Source: Conidiobolus incongruus B7586
Taxonomy: Eukaryota; Entomophthoromycota; Entomophthoromycetes; Entomophthorales; Conidiobolaceae
Reading direction: 5' to 3'
Assembly: GCA_000697335.1 (NCBI GenBank)
Contig: JNEM01008149.1
Span: forward strand, 1 to 17,707
Length of the DNA: 17,707 nt
The notes below the pieces were generated by a model. That model was not told where the DNA came from and ran no database searches. It saw nothing but the letters and a program-made list of their open reading frames with translations. Both the position numbers and the translations under genes were made by a program. Of this stretch, positions 8,004 to 17,707 are shown piece by piece. Each line of letters begins with the position of its first letter. Within the stretch, counting starts at the first letter, position 1.

Positions 8004-9472
8004 ATATTAAATAAATTTATTGAAGTGATTCATATATTAACTCATTTGAATCATTTATCAGAATATTCTATAGTTTATATATAAAACTTTATATAAAAAT
8101 ATATTAGAAAATTATTTTTTCAATATTAATTCAATTTCAAAGACAATATATTTATAATTATTTTCAAAAATATATATTTTATTAAAATTTGATATAATTT
8201 CTGTTAATATTGCATTTTGAAATAAAATTATCTGATTTATCAGATGTTTTATTATTGATAATATACTTTTAAATTTAATACGTATTATTAATTCAGAGAA
8301 ATTACTACATTCAAATTTAAACAATATGATATCTGAATACAAAAAAAATTAAATTTTATTTATTTTAGATTGATCGTTTTATAATATTCTTATTAATTTT
8401 ATTAATTTTTAAAATAGTTAAATTAATTTACATATTTTAATATTTAGTATTCGTGTTAATTGATAAATTATTTGATAATATATATTTTTCAATATCTATA
8501 ATTAAATCAAACTGGATAATATTATAATTTTTTCAATTACCTTGCATTTAATATAGATTATTTTATAATGTTCTTTACTTTTTTAACATTATTAATTTTT
8601 AATAAATTTATATTTAAATGAATTTACTTATTTTAATAATCAATATTCTTATTAACTGATAAAATATATGATATTATATAATTTTCAATATTTAAATAAA
8701 ATTTATAATAATATAATTTTTCTATTTAATAGTATTGAATTTAAATAAAATTATAACATTAAAACCATAAGCAAATTAAAAGTTATTATACATGAATTTT
8801 AATATAATATTTTGTTTTTAATGAATAAATAATTTACATTATTTTTAATTAAGAATAAATATTCGAATATATTTTTCACTGTTTTTTATAGACAATATCT
8901 AGAAAAAAATGATTTGAAATTTTACAAATTAAATATAGAATACATAATCTATATTAGAATATATAAATTATTTTAAATAAGATAAAATATATTTTGATTA
9001 TCTTTTCCAAATAATAGCTCTATAAGATTTGTTTATCAAAACCAAAATATCTAAAATTACAATGCATATTTTAGAACAATTTAATACTTCAAGAGTATAA
9101 TTATCTAAAACATTACTAATATAATTGTCTGAATCAAATCTATGAAATATTATAAATTTTGAATAATCACAAAGTATATTAATAGTTTTAATATATAAAT
9201 TTCATCTTAGTTATACCGTTATGATATAATTGATAAATTTTTATTTTTATATGATTTGTTAACTAATCATATATGAAAAATAAAATAAATAAATAATTTA
9301 TAATTTTGATAAGCCACTTTGAATAAATAAATAACTCATTACTTTTTTTAACCAATCAAAATCAAATATTATAAATTCATATTTCCTAATAAAATGAATG
9401 AATATTAAAAATATGATCCAAAATGTTATTAATTGTATATTAAAATATTATTTATAATTGATAATAATTGGC
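8004..9472. other. AT-rich spacer with a diverged tandem repeat
   Basis: No convincing gene. Open frames here (such as 8112-8342 on the minus strand) consist of Ile, Asn, Lys, Phe and Leu and look like composition artefacts. Scattered CpGs persist (8281, 8374, 8452, 8863 and 9219), in contrast to the transposons. A two-unit tandem repeat occupies 8367-8750. Confidence 0.5.
8367..8750. repeat. Diverged tandem repeat, two units of about 188 bp
   Basis: Unit 1 begins at 8367 (AGATTGATCGTTTTATAATA) and unit 2 at 8555 (AGATTATTTTATAATGTTCT). The order of shared words is kept along both units: TTATTAATTTTTAA, then ATTTAC(A/T)TATTTTAATA, then ATATTC or GTATTCG followed by TTAA(T/C)TGATAAA, then ATAT..TTTTCAATAT, then ATAATATTATAATTTTT or AATAATATAATTTTTCT. 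They are too diverged to be recent. Function unknown. Confidence 0.55.
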
Positions 9473-9481
9473 TATAAATAG
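9473..9481 (+). promoter_or_regulatory. TATA box
   Basis: TATAAATAG is a canonical TATA box, directly preceding an abrupt change from very AT-rich to GC-richer, pyrimidine-rich sequence. That junction makes it more credible than the many AT-rich look-alikes in this window. It would drive transcription to the right. Confidence 0.45.
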
Positions 9482-9900
9482 AGTGCTTGATTCATTCTTT
9501 ACCCTCAACCTTTCATCCTTATACTGAGTGCTTTGATCGTAAGCCTGAGTCAGGCTTGTGGGTTGATCGTCTTGGGCTTTTCACGATCTCATTTCCCTCT
9601 GTCTTGGATCTACTCAATCTCTCTTCTCGATTTCACTCTTTAATGCTTTTATGTTCCGTTATATTATGACTTGGGCCATTCTTTATTGCTTCGTTTCCTT
9701 CATATACCTATCTATTTGGATCGTTGAGCTCCGTTTCCTTGATTATATGAATACTTTCACTTCAATGTATATATATACCTTTCTCTTTTGAATTTGAGAC
9801 TTGTGCATTAGTCGGTTTTGAGTTGTGTAGATGTTTAATTTGGAGAGGATTTGAGTGACAGGTGAATTTTGTCAGCCAGATTTAAGTGCCTTCTCCTGCC
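9482..9900 (+). other. GC-richer, possibly transcribed island without a clear protein
   Basis: About 420 bases, clearly richer in G and C than the flanks and with long pyrimidine-rich runs, starting just after a TATA box. Frames beginning at non-ATG codons at 9487 and 9886 are not convincing. An ATG-started frame at 9666-9791 would give a 41-residue, strongly hydrophobic peptide (MTWAILYCFVSFIYLSIWIV ...), which could be a chance product. It could be a leader or non-coding RNA, or the 5' remnant of a dead gene. No splice pattern or homology is evident to me. Confidence 0.3.
9541..9557. promoter_or_regulatory. 17-bp palindrome with a Gcn4/AP-1 core
   Basis: AAGCCTGAGTCAGGCTT is a perfect palindrome with 8-bp arms around one central base. 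Its centre, TGAGTCA, is the classical binding site of Gcn4/AP-1-type bZIP dimers, and the symmetry extends five bases beyond the core on each side. It lies about 60 bp downstream of the TATA box, so it would be within the transcript if that box is used. Binding is inferred. Confidence 0.4.
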
Positions 9901-10843
9901 GTCAGCAGTCATTGCACCCAGTATTTGTTCATTTATTTTAAAAATTGTAATTATTTAAAACATATTTTTAATATTTCTCACCTTTTTATACTAACAAATT
10001 TATTATATTTTAACTTTCTCCTCCCCTTTCTTTATTTTCAATCTCTTTCGCTGATTTGCAATCATTCTTTATACTTATATTCTCACTCTTGAAAATGGAT
10101 CTCTGATGTTGATTTTCACTCTGGATTAGTGGTTTTGTATATTATTTTTAATTAATAAATAGATATAATATAAGTGAATATATATTCTAGTTTTATTTAG
10201 ATTTTAAGTTATTTTCTACTTTTCAATTTATATCATGTTTTTATTTATTGATTATATTTCCTATTAGTATATGTTTATTAATATATGTTAAGTTATTGGT
10301 GAAAAATTTAGTTAATCAGTTATTTTACTATGTTATTATTGAGGATTTGTTTATTTAATATTATTTCAGGAATCGTAAGAATTTAATGTTAATATAATGA
10401 GAGAATTTGTATTTTTCTAAAGATATATATTGAATTTGATCATCATTTAATAAAGATCCATCTTTGTTACTAATCCTAATAATTTTGTCTAATAATGTAT
10501 ATTGAAATTAATAAAATATGACTTTATTTTGGCTGCAAAATATAGAGAATCAGGGTAATTCAGAGATTAATAATGTATATAATCCCCTCAAACCAGCACT
10601 CAACTTAACAAGTCAACATTATGTTACTTTCTTTAGGTAATATTTAAAATCATTTAAAAAATTAATGAAATAAATGATAAAAATGTATATGTATTTATTT
10701 TATAATTGAAATTTCCTTAGTAGCTAAAAATCTGAAACCAAAAATTATTAATTATGAAATATTGAGATTCACAGAAATTAAAATATTTCATCATTAGATC
10801 ACTGTTTAAAGCAGGACATTTAACAATGGATGGGGAAGATAAT
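9901..10843. other. AT-rich spacer downstream of the minus-strand reductase
   Basis: No supported gene. The frame at 9886-10092 has a GTG start and a low-complexity composition. A small GC bump near 10530-10640 holds nothing I recognise. The right part should contain the 3' untranslated end of the minus-strand gene, but AATAAA-like strings are too common here to single one out. Confidence 0.4.
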
Positions 10844-12286
10844 TTAGTCAATTCGGTTTCTAGTGCCATGACCTGACAAGAAGACATTATCAAAGAAATC
10901 AGTTAAAGTGGCAGCAGGATTATCATCTGCATTTTGGAATTTTGGGTTGGTTTTAAGCTGGGTGATGAACTCTTGAACTGGTACAACTTGGAATTCCATT
11001 CCATATGTTTTAAGAGCATTGTAAATAATCTTCCAATAATATTGTAAAGGATTGATAATATGAGCAAATGAGTTTTGAGTGGTTTGATCTTGACTTCCAA
11101 TCTCAATAATAGCATCGGCTGCAGTATTCACAGGAATCCAAGTGACAGTAGAGTCTAATATATCAGGGCACATCTTCATAATTTGGATCCCTTTGACCAA
11201 CAATGGGAAATATTCAGTAATGTTCCAAGCCCCATTTATAGTATCCCCTGAGATCTGACCAACACGATGGATATGTAAAGGAATATCATATTGTTGAGAC
11301 CATACTTGAGCAACAGTTTCGGTGACTAATTTAGAAAGGTTATAACCGTTGCAAGTGGCAACATTAACAAGTTTGGTACTGAGCTTAGTTTCAGGAATGG
11401 CTTCAATATCATGTGGAGCAGTGGGGAAAGTCGCACCAATAGTCGATACCAAATTATAAATTACTTTTCGTTGAGATAAGACTGAGAGCTTCATGAGGTT
11501 CTTGGAAGCAGCAATACAGTCATCAAAGGCGTCTAAACCCTTCAAAAAGTTCATTGTCCATCCAACATGGTGAACATGAGTCAGATTAGAAAGAAGTAAA
11601 TCATAAGTTTCTTTGGTAAGGCCCAATTGATCTTCATGCAATCTGGCCGCAAGTGGGACAATTTTACTGGCATGATACGGTTCGATTGAAATGAAACGTT
11701 GTGAAAAGCTACTTTCAAGCTTCTTCTTGGCTTCATTATCGTCTTTAGCTCTGATCATAGCATATACTTTCGATACCTTAGATTGTTGAACCAAGTTCTT
11801 AATCATAAATGATCCCAATGAACCATTAGCACCAGTGATGACAATGTGGAAATCATCAGTAGGAAGTGATTTGGCTTGAGGTTTTTCGAGTCCTAAATCA
11901 GAGTATCTAGCAATATATTCGTCAACTTGTTGCTGATATACTTGTAATGATTTAGTCATGGGTTGCTTTCCTTGTTTAAACTTTTCAACAAAAGTAACCA
12001 ATTTCTCAACAGTATCATTGTCATAAATATCAGTTACTTTTAGTTCCAAATTGGATATTTTTGATTTGAGAAGATTTCTGAATCTCATTGCTGATAATGA
12101 GTCCATTCCATTGTTAAAGAAGCTATCATTGTTGCCAATAATTTTATTAATGGTTGATCTCAGACATGATCTAACAATAAATTCGATGCTACCCTTTCGA
12201 AAAGAATTGTTGTTGAGTTCATGCGATTCATCAGTGCTATACCCGGATTCCATATTTTCGACAATTTGTTTTGCTTGTTCAAACAT
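10844..12286 (-). CDS. Carrier (T) plus thioester reductase (R) open frame, 480 residues
   Basis: Intact C-terminal two thirds of an A-T-R enzyme. The carrier domain spans about residues 32-105, with the phosphopantetheine serine at 63 (NGMDSLSAMR). The reductase domain (Male-sterility/NAD-binding-4 type, extended SDR fold) spans about 148-470: TGANGSLG at 151-158 binds NAD(P)H, and the catalytic set is Thr282 (STIGA), Tyr315 and Lys319 (YNLSK). RVGQISGD (341-348) and WIPVNTAADAI (383-393) are further family signatures. In the family, this domain reduces the carrier-bound thioester to an aldehyde or alcohol. The ATG at 12286 corresponds to an internal Met of the full enzyme, so this may be only the surviving half of a dead gene. 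Expression as a stand-alone T-R protein is possible but unproven. Confidence 0.75.
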   Translation of the reverse strand: MFEQAKQIVENMESGYSTDESHELNNNSFRKGSIEFIVRSCLRSTINKIIGNNDSFFNNGMDSLSAMRFRNLLKSKISNLELKVTDIYDNDTVEKLVTFVEKFKQGKQPMTKSLQVYQQQVDEYIARYSDLGLEKPQAKSLPTDDFHIVITGANGSLGSFMIKNLVQQSKVSKVYAMIRAKDDNEAKKKLESSFSQRFISIEPYHASKIVPLAARLHEDQLGLTKETYDLLLSNLTHVHHVGWTMNFLKGLDAFDDCIAASKNLMKLSVLSQRKVIYNLVSTIGATFPTAPHDIEAIPETKLSTKLVNVATCNGYNLSKLVTETVAQVWSQQYDIPLHIHRVGQISGDTINGAWNITEYFPLLVKGIQIMKMCPDILDSTVTWIPVNTAADAIIEIGSQDQTTQNSFAHIINPLQYYWKIIYNALKTYGMEFQVVPVQEFITQLKTNPKFQNADDNPAATLTDFFDNVFLSGHGTRNRID

Positions 12287-13841
12287 TTTGGCGCATCTGC
12301 TTCTCGTTAAATTTCATTTTATTGTGACTGGTAATTTCTTTTCGGAATTCATAGGCAAATAGTAAATCATTTCTTCATAAATTCAGGAGTGCGAAGGGGC
12401 GGATTCGTTGGCAGCTTTGACATAGGATTTGACTGTCGATATTACTGTTGCCAAAGGAGATGAGAGAACGTTATTGATATCTAATCGAATAAGCATGGTG
12501 TTCATTTGTTGACCAGTTCCTAGAATAGGGCATCTGTCTACAAATGAACAGCGATTGATCTTATCTTCCATTGTGATTGGATTGGTTTTTTCTTCATTTA
12601 TATGTACAATACTATGATCTGTTCTCAAGAGGTAATTCACAAGTAAAGGATTATGACCAATAATTTGAAACATATCCTTCGTATGGTATTCCCCATCTTC
12701 ATCCAAATCTTGGTCACAAGCAAGGGAAGGAACTTCTGTTAAAATAATCAATTTCACTAAATCATTCCCCCAATCTTTAAATCTATACTGCAACCCATCT
12801 AAAGGCGTGAATGGGATTAAATGCTCGTTGTTTCTGTCAGAGTAGCATTTCATTATCACTCCACACTCTGCGGTGCAAAACATGAAAAGAGAGGTTGTTC
12901 CATTTTCGAATATAGATTGAATTATCCTCTTGGAAAGCTGAACATCATTGAATTCAACAAAATCCATAGTTTTGAAAATATTCCATTCTTGTGATTGAAC
13001 AACATGATCGCAATTCATGGTGATATCCAAATAGCTTGAAGTGAAGTCTGTTGAATTGAACTCAATATCATTTTAGAGGGATAATGGCTCCCTGGGCCAA
13101 CATCTGAAGATAAAATTACTTATTTTTCTATATATATTGGGAACCGCTATTGCAAAGACTCATGCAACATGAAATAATGGATTGAAGTAAATTCTTTAAC
13201 TTTACCATCTGATTGCTGTATGACTTGTCGATTTCTAAATATTGAACTACTCGATTCAAATGTGGAACTAACTTGGGAAAAGATGTGAAACAAGCTGAAT
13301 GCAGCATGTAACCAACAGCATGTAGTTCCTTTTCTTGAGATTCAAGAGAAATCAAGAGCTGATATTCAGAAGGAGAAAGACACTGTGGGAATTCAGCAAT
13401 CCATTTGGGAACCAATACCAAGTCTGGGATCTCTTTTTGGATTTCTTGAACCTTATCTTCAAAATAATCTTGATAAATGAGAGCTCGAGAATTAGATTCT
13501 TTTAAAAGATGAATGGCTGCTTCAAGAGAGTTACGAGGTGACAAGAGTACAGGAGCAACATTTATGCTCATTAAACCCATCATATTCCATAAATAATGAG
13601 AATCGGAATAGGATAATAGACCAACATTTCTACCATTTGAAAAGTTGATTTGATTCAACATTTCATAAAAATATTTAGCAGAATTAGATGTAATATAATA
13701 GAATTGTTCATAGTCAATATCGATGTACTTTCCATTGGGGTTAATCGAGATTGCAGGATATTGTACATTTTGTCCTGGGATAGTGTTATCTTTAACCAAG
13801 TCCTCAAATTGTCTAGTAGATGTATGTTTTACAAATTTCAT
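10844..13841 (-). pseudogene. NRPS-like adenylating reductase (A-T-R), adenylation domain broken
   Basis: A paralog of the gene at 15764. From the ATG at 13839-13841 the adenylation domain begins well (residues 1-170 nearly identical to the other copy), but its nucleotide-binding loop reads HSACFTSFPKL where the other copy has HSSGSTSYPKL. The following FFPLFHASG region is scrambled in shifted frames (13250-13130). The segment around 13080-13030 has a stop and a deletion of about 20 bp. The YGATE motif is FCTAE, and GEKTNP is EEKTNP. In the linker, CGA has become a TGA stop at 12383-12385, and another stop lies near 12314-12316. The carrier and reductase domains after that are intact. A whole enzyme cannot be made; introns do not explain the damage because the other copy reads through the same points. 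Confidence 0.8.
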
Positions 13842-15763
13842 ATTTTTTTAACTTCTAAGTGCTAATGTTGAGATATTAAACCAATCTCAGACCCTTTTAC
13901 TATTGATTACTTTGACTAGAAATGTTCATTATTTACCGCTTATGAAATCAGAAGGTTCAATTTAACTTTTTCCAATAATCTCGGCTAAATATGTTATCTG
14001 TACCTTTGACAAGCTTTAATATTATTCAGATTATTATTAAACATGCTAAGAATAAACTAATTTTAACCAATAAGTAAAAAGTTTTTATTAGCTCATATAT
14101 TTAAATAACATTGTAAACAATTAATTAGTTTATTTAAATTAATTTAAATTTTTCAATAAAATCACGGCACATTTTTTGAATTATGAGAAATTTATTATTT
14201 TCTCTTTATGGATATTTTTAAGCTTCATTTAAATATTATTTTTATTAAGACTTGATAGTCAAAAATTAAAAATTTTTTAACAAAATTGAGTTTTTAAGTA
14301 ATCAGATTCAATGGACTATTTAGAATGGATCATTTAATATATTTAACAAATATATAATAACAATTGGATTCAAATAATTGTCTTAAAATTAATGTTAATT
14401 ATTACTATATTAATGGAAGGATGACGATTGTAAATACATTTTGTATACTGAAATATAATGTTCGAGTATTGAAAGTTTATAGATTATAAGATATTAGTGA
14501 TTGTTATTATGTAATTATGAAATCCTATATTTCATTTGCCATTAATATCATTATTCAATTTAATTCTCGTATAAAAGAATTAACCTGATATTTTAGTATT
14601 ATTTTTTAAAATCGATTTAAATTCAAGTAATTAATCACAATCAACATTTATGATTTCAATTCTACTATATCTGGATCACCGAAATTTCAAAAAATTCTTT
14701 ATTAATGTGTTAAATTAAAATTTTTTATCAAGAATAGTTTTTTAAAAATTCTATTCAATCAGCTCATTAATTGATATGTATATAACTATCAATATTTATT
14801 ATTTAAGTGGTTTGAAACAGGATTATATTGTTTTCCCTTCAAACTAAACCAAATGCTAAAGGTTAATCAGTGTATAGTATTGCAGATTGAATAATAATCT
14901 GATGAATCTGGCGGATGATTTGATTTGCCTTTTATCTATTCATATATAAGAGTTATTAATTAGGCTAATGTATAATCTATAGATTTAATTAATATGATCT
15001 ATGATCTCCATAAACTTCTGACATCAAATGAATTTCAGATAATTATTTAATGATCTTCAAGTCAAAAGCCACAATACCCTTAAATAGTCGATAAATTATT
15101 TTATCCACCGAATTTTGACGAAAGAGTGGTGCTAAGAATAAATGCATCAATTTTTAATTTCCCTTGAATATGAGGAAAATATTACAATCAAACATTTTTT
15201 TTATTCACATTTGAAAAAATTGAAATTGTATGAAATACCGATTTTAATATACTTAATTAAAAATAAAAAAGCAGTATTATAATGAAAATTGGTCAATTTA
15301 GCTTCTAAATTAATATAAAATAATTGACATATATTATATAAATAATATAATCACACAATACCTTTACAATGATTAATGACCCTATTTTTTGATGTTTAAT
15401 TAATATTGTACTTATAATATAAATTTATAAAAAACGTAATCATTATTTAAAAGAAAAAAGTGTTTTATAATAGTGTATGATATAAAATATCCCGAAAATT
15501 GTAACTTGGATAGGTTTACTATTGAGTTGAAGTAAAAGTTGGTGTTTTACAATTTTAATAATACTTTGTTTAAATTTTAAAATTTCTAATAAAGTTGTCG
15601 GTTATAAATTTAACCGAATAATAGTATGAAATTTAATTTGGTGACTTCTTATTCCAAAATTAATATGCATTAAGATAAAAGAATACGTAGATTGATTAGT
15701 ATAAAAGTCCTTCAAAGTTTTATATTGCCAATCAGAACAATTCAAATATACAATAATACAAAT
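13842..15763. other. Divergent intergenic spacer between the two reductase paralogs
   Basis: A 1.9-kb AT-rich spacer with no supported gene, presumably carrying both promoters. The right end has a good TATA box at 15700. The left end has only a weak counterpart (AGTAAAAGG in the minus-strand direction near 13905). The spacer itself does not show obvious inverted homology, so the duplication seems limited to the genes and at most a short upstream stretch. Confidence 0.5.
15700..15707 (+). promoter_or_regulatory. TATA box of the plus-strand reductase
   Basis: TATAAAAG lies 56 bp upstream of the ATG at 15764, a fitting distance for a short fungal leader. A CCAAT string at 15728-15732 is downstream of it and is probably incidental. 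Confidence 0.5.
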
Positions 15764-17707
15764 ATGACATCTATCAAATTTTCATCTACTGGACGATTTG
15801 TGGACTTGGTTCAATAGAACGCTATCTTAGGAAAAAATGTACAATATCCTGCAATCTCGATTAACCCCAATGGAAAGTACATCGATATTGACTATGAACA
15901 ATTCTATTATATTACATCTAATTCTGCTAAATATTTGTATGAAATGTTGAATCAAATCAACTTTTCAAATGGTAGAAATGTTGGTCTATTATCCTATTCC
16001 GATTCTCATTATTTATGGAACATGATGGGTTTAATGAGCATAAATGTTGCTCCTGTACTCTTGTCACCTCGTAACTCTCTTGAAGCAACCATTCATCTTT
16101 TAAAAGAATCTAATTCTCGAGCTCTCATTTATCAAGATTATTTTGAAGATAAGGTTCAAGAAATCCAAAAAGAGATCCCAGACTTGGTATTGGTTCCCAA
16201 ATGGATTGCTGAATTCCCACAGTGTCTTTCTCCTGCTGAATATCAACTCTTGATTCCTCTTGAACCTCAAGACAAAGAACTTGATAATGTAGCTTTCACC
16301 CTCCATTCCTCTGGCTCTACCTCATATCCAAAATTGGTTTCTCAATTAAATCGAGTATGCTTCAACTCTGGACACAGAGCAAGTTTAGAAAGATTACCTT
16401 TAAACCGTAAAGAGTTAGGCTTTTTCCCATTATTTCACGCTTCAGGGGTTGCAAATTTGATAATTGCGAATATATATCAAATTAAATCTATGATTTTGTC
16501 TCCAGATATGAGACCCGGAGGTCATTTTTCATCTAAGATGATATTAGATTTGGTTCAACAATTGTCTCCTAAAGTTCTATTGATTTTACCTCTAATGGTC
16601 AAAGAACTCATAGAATACTGTGGTCATGTATCTCAATCTGAAGGATGGGACATTCTGAAATCTGTTGAATTTATGAGATATAGTGGTGCCCAGCTTCCTA
16701 AACTTATGATCCAAACTTTATTTGATAATGGAATCACTCCTATTTCAATATATGGAGCTACTGAGTGTGGTATGTTAACAAGATGCATGCCAGATAGAAA
16801 CAGCGAATATTTGATCCCATTGACTCCTGTCGAAGGTTTACAATATAAACTTAAATATTGGGGGAATAACATAGTAGAGTTAGTGGTTCTGAAAGATGAT
16901 CCTTGCCTTGCATGTGTTCAAAATAGAGATGAAGAAGGAAACTATCCTACCAAGGACTTATTCCAAGTCATTAGTCAAAATCCTCTCTTATTGAATTATC
17001 TTTCAAGATCTGATGATACCATTATCCATGTAAATGGCGAAAAAACCAATCCAATCCCAATGGAAGATAAGATCAATCGCTGTCCATTTGTAGATAGATG
17101 TGCTATTCTAGGAACTGGTCAACAAATGAATACTCTTTTGATTCAATTGGATGCTAATGAGGTTCTATCAGCTTCCTTACCAACTGTCATTGCATCTATC
17201 AAGACATATGTTAAATCTGCTAACGAATCTGCTCCTTCACACTCCCGAATTTATGAAGAAATGATTTACTATTTGCCTATGAATTCCGAAAAGAAATTAC
17301 CAGTCACAATGAAAGGTAATTTAATGAGAGCCAAATGTGCTAAGATGTTTGAAGATGAAGTGAAAAAAGTTGTGGAGAAAATGGAATCTGGTTTTGTGAG
17401 TGATGAATCTCGTGATTACAACAGTAATAACACTGTTCAAGGCGGTAGTATCCAATACATTATTGAATCTTGTTTAAGAACTAGCATCGATAAAGTCATT
17501 GGCAACAATGATAGCTTCTTTAACAATGGAATGGACTCATTATCAGCAATGAGATTCAGAAATCTTCTCAAATCAAAAATATCCAATTTGGAACTAAAAG
17601 TAACTGATATTTATGACAATGATACTGTTGAGAAATTGGTTACTTTTGTTGAAAAGTTTAAACAAGGAAAGCAACCCATGACTAAATCATTACAAGTATA
17701 TCAGCAA
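15764..17707 (+). CDS. NRPS-like adenylating reductase (A-T-R), partial, with one early stop
   Basis: The frame holds for 648 codons to the window edge. The adenylation (AMP-binding) domain comes first: phosphate loop LHSSGSTSYPKL at residues 180-191, the FPLFHASG motif near 220-230, YGATECG at 330-336, and HVNGEKTNP with the catalytic-type lysine region at 422-430. The carrier domain has its phosphopantetheine serine at 592 (GMDSLSA). The reductase domain should follow beyond the edge, giving about 1010 residues if it matches the paralog. The family activates a carboxylic acid with ATP, holds it as a thioester and releases it by NAD(P)H reduction; the substrate cannot be read here. Codon 18 is TAG (15815-15817), where the paralog has GAT. 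The next in-frame ATG is at 15944 (codon 61), so the product is either N-terminally shortened or lost, or the stop is a sequence error. Confidence 0.75.
15835..16234. repeat. Near-identical inverted tract shared with 13371-13770
   Basis: Over 400 bases I count three differences between this stretch and the reverse complement of 13371-13770, with no gaps. Identity falls off sharply on both sides: four differences within the 10 bases to the left, and frequent differences from 16235 on. Confidence 0.8.
17498..17707. repeat. Identical inverted tract shared with 11930-12139
   Basis: All 210 bases to the window edge match the reverse complement of 11930-12139, including third codon positions. Just upstream (17320-17497) the two copies differ at many positions. 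The tract covers the carrier domain core and probably continues into the reductase domain outside the window. Confidence 0.85.

Noticed and set aside
8112-8342. A 76-residue minus-strand gene
   Set aside because: It is built almost only from Ile, Leu, Asn, Lys, Phe and Ser and lies in AT-rich spacer; this is expected by chance from the composition.
1-9470. LTR retrotransposon or Polinton-like remnants
   Set aside because: No long direct terminal repeats and no reverse transcriptase, integrase-core or capsid-like strings were seen; the repeats are explained by Tc1/mariner elements.
9487-9669. A 60-residue plus-strand gene
   Set aside because: It begins at TTG, which is not a likely start in a fungal gene, and shows no domain.
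9886-10092. A 68-residue plus-strand gene
   Set aside because: It begins at GTG and is low-complexity hydrophobic sequence in AT-rich DNA, with no family signal.
10690-10700. Polyadenylation signal of the minus-strand reductase (AATAAA on the minus strand at 10694-10699)
   Set aside because: Such hexamers are frequent by chance in this AT-rich DNA, and nothing else marks this one.
10903-11115. A 70-residue minus-strand frame
   Set aside because: It overlaps the reductase domain in another frame and has no independent support.
12290-13130. Introns explaining the stops in the minus-strand reductase
   Set aside because: The homologous plus-strand copy reads through every one of these points in one frame, and no paired GT-AG sites of sensible size remove them; motif losses such as FCTAE for YGATE also show decay.
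12051-13865. Plus-strand frames at 12051-12362 and 13650-13865
   Set aside because: They are antisense shadows of the minus-strand reductase copy.
16100-16872. Minus-strand frames at 16100-16306 and 16633-16872
   Set aside because: They are antisense to the adenylation domain of the plus-strand reductase, which has clear motifs.

Overview
The window looks like a low-GC eukaryotic chromosome, most likely from a fungus (possibly an early-diverging, AT-rich lineage; this is inference). The reasons are the very AT-rich spacers, canonical TATA boxes, Tc1/mariner DNA transposons and, on the right, a pair of NRPS-like adenylation/carrier/reductase genes of the kind fungi use as adenylate-forming carboxylic acid reductases (alpha-aminoadipate-reductase-like, but without the extra N-terminal domain of Lys2). 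I see no rRNA, tRNA, CRISPR array or clear LTR element.

Left two thirds (about 1-9470): a decayed repeat graveyard. Two copies of one mariner element (DD34D type, transposase on the minus strand) lie at 1033-3902 and 6319-7627. Copy 1 is split by a Tc1-like element (2215-3782, transposase on the plus strand), whose terminal repeats are about 217 bp and contain paired direct repeats (IR/DR layout). Copy 2 still shows the uninterrupted site. Both transposases are dead, full of changes of C-to-T and G-to-A type on both strands, and by eye there is not one CpG from about 657 to 4622 or within 6319-7627, although equally AT-rich neighbouring DNA keeps CpGs. This points to methylation-driven or RIP-like silencing. 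Between the elements lie GC-richer scraps of former coding sequence (418-660, 4192-4480, 4590-4770, 5587-6318 and 7630-8003) that I cannot assign to a family. The second mariner sits inside one of these. A diverged 188-bp tandem repeat lies at 8367-8750.

Middle (9470-10840): a TATA box at 9473 precedes a GC-richer, pyrimidine-rich stretch of about 420 bases without a convincing protein. It holds a 17-bp palindrome centred on a Gcn4/AP-1-type core.

Right third (10844-17707): two paralogous adenylating reductases in divergent, head-to-head orientation, separated by 1.9 kb. The minus-strand copy (13841 down to 10844) has a ruined adenylation domain but an intact carrier-plus-reductase open frame. 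The plus-strand copy (15764 to beyond the window edge) has an intact adenylation domain and carrier, except for one stop at codon 18. Identity between the two is patchy: about 400 bp nearly identical at the 5' end, a diverged middle, then 210 of 210 identical bases up to the window edge. That pattern suggests gene conversion between inverted paralogs. If active, such an enzyme would adenylate a carboxylic acid, load it on the phosphopantetheine arm and release it reductively as an aldehyde or alcohol.
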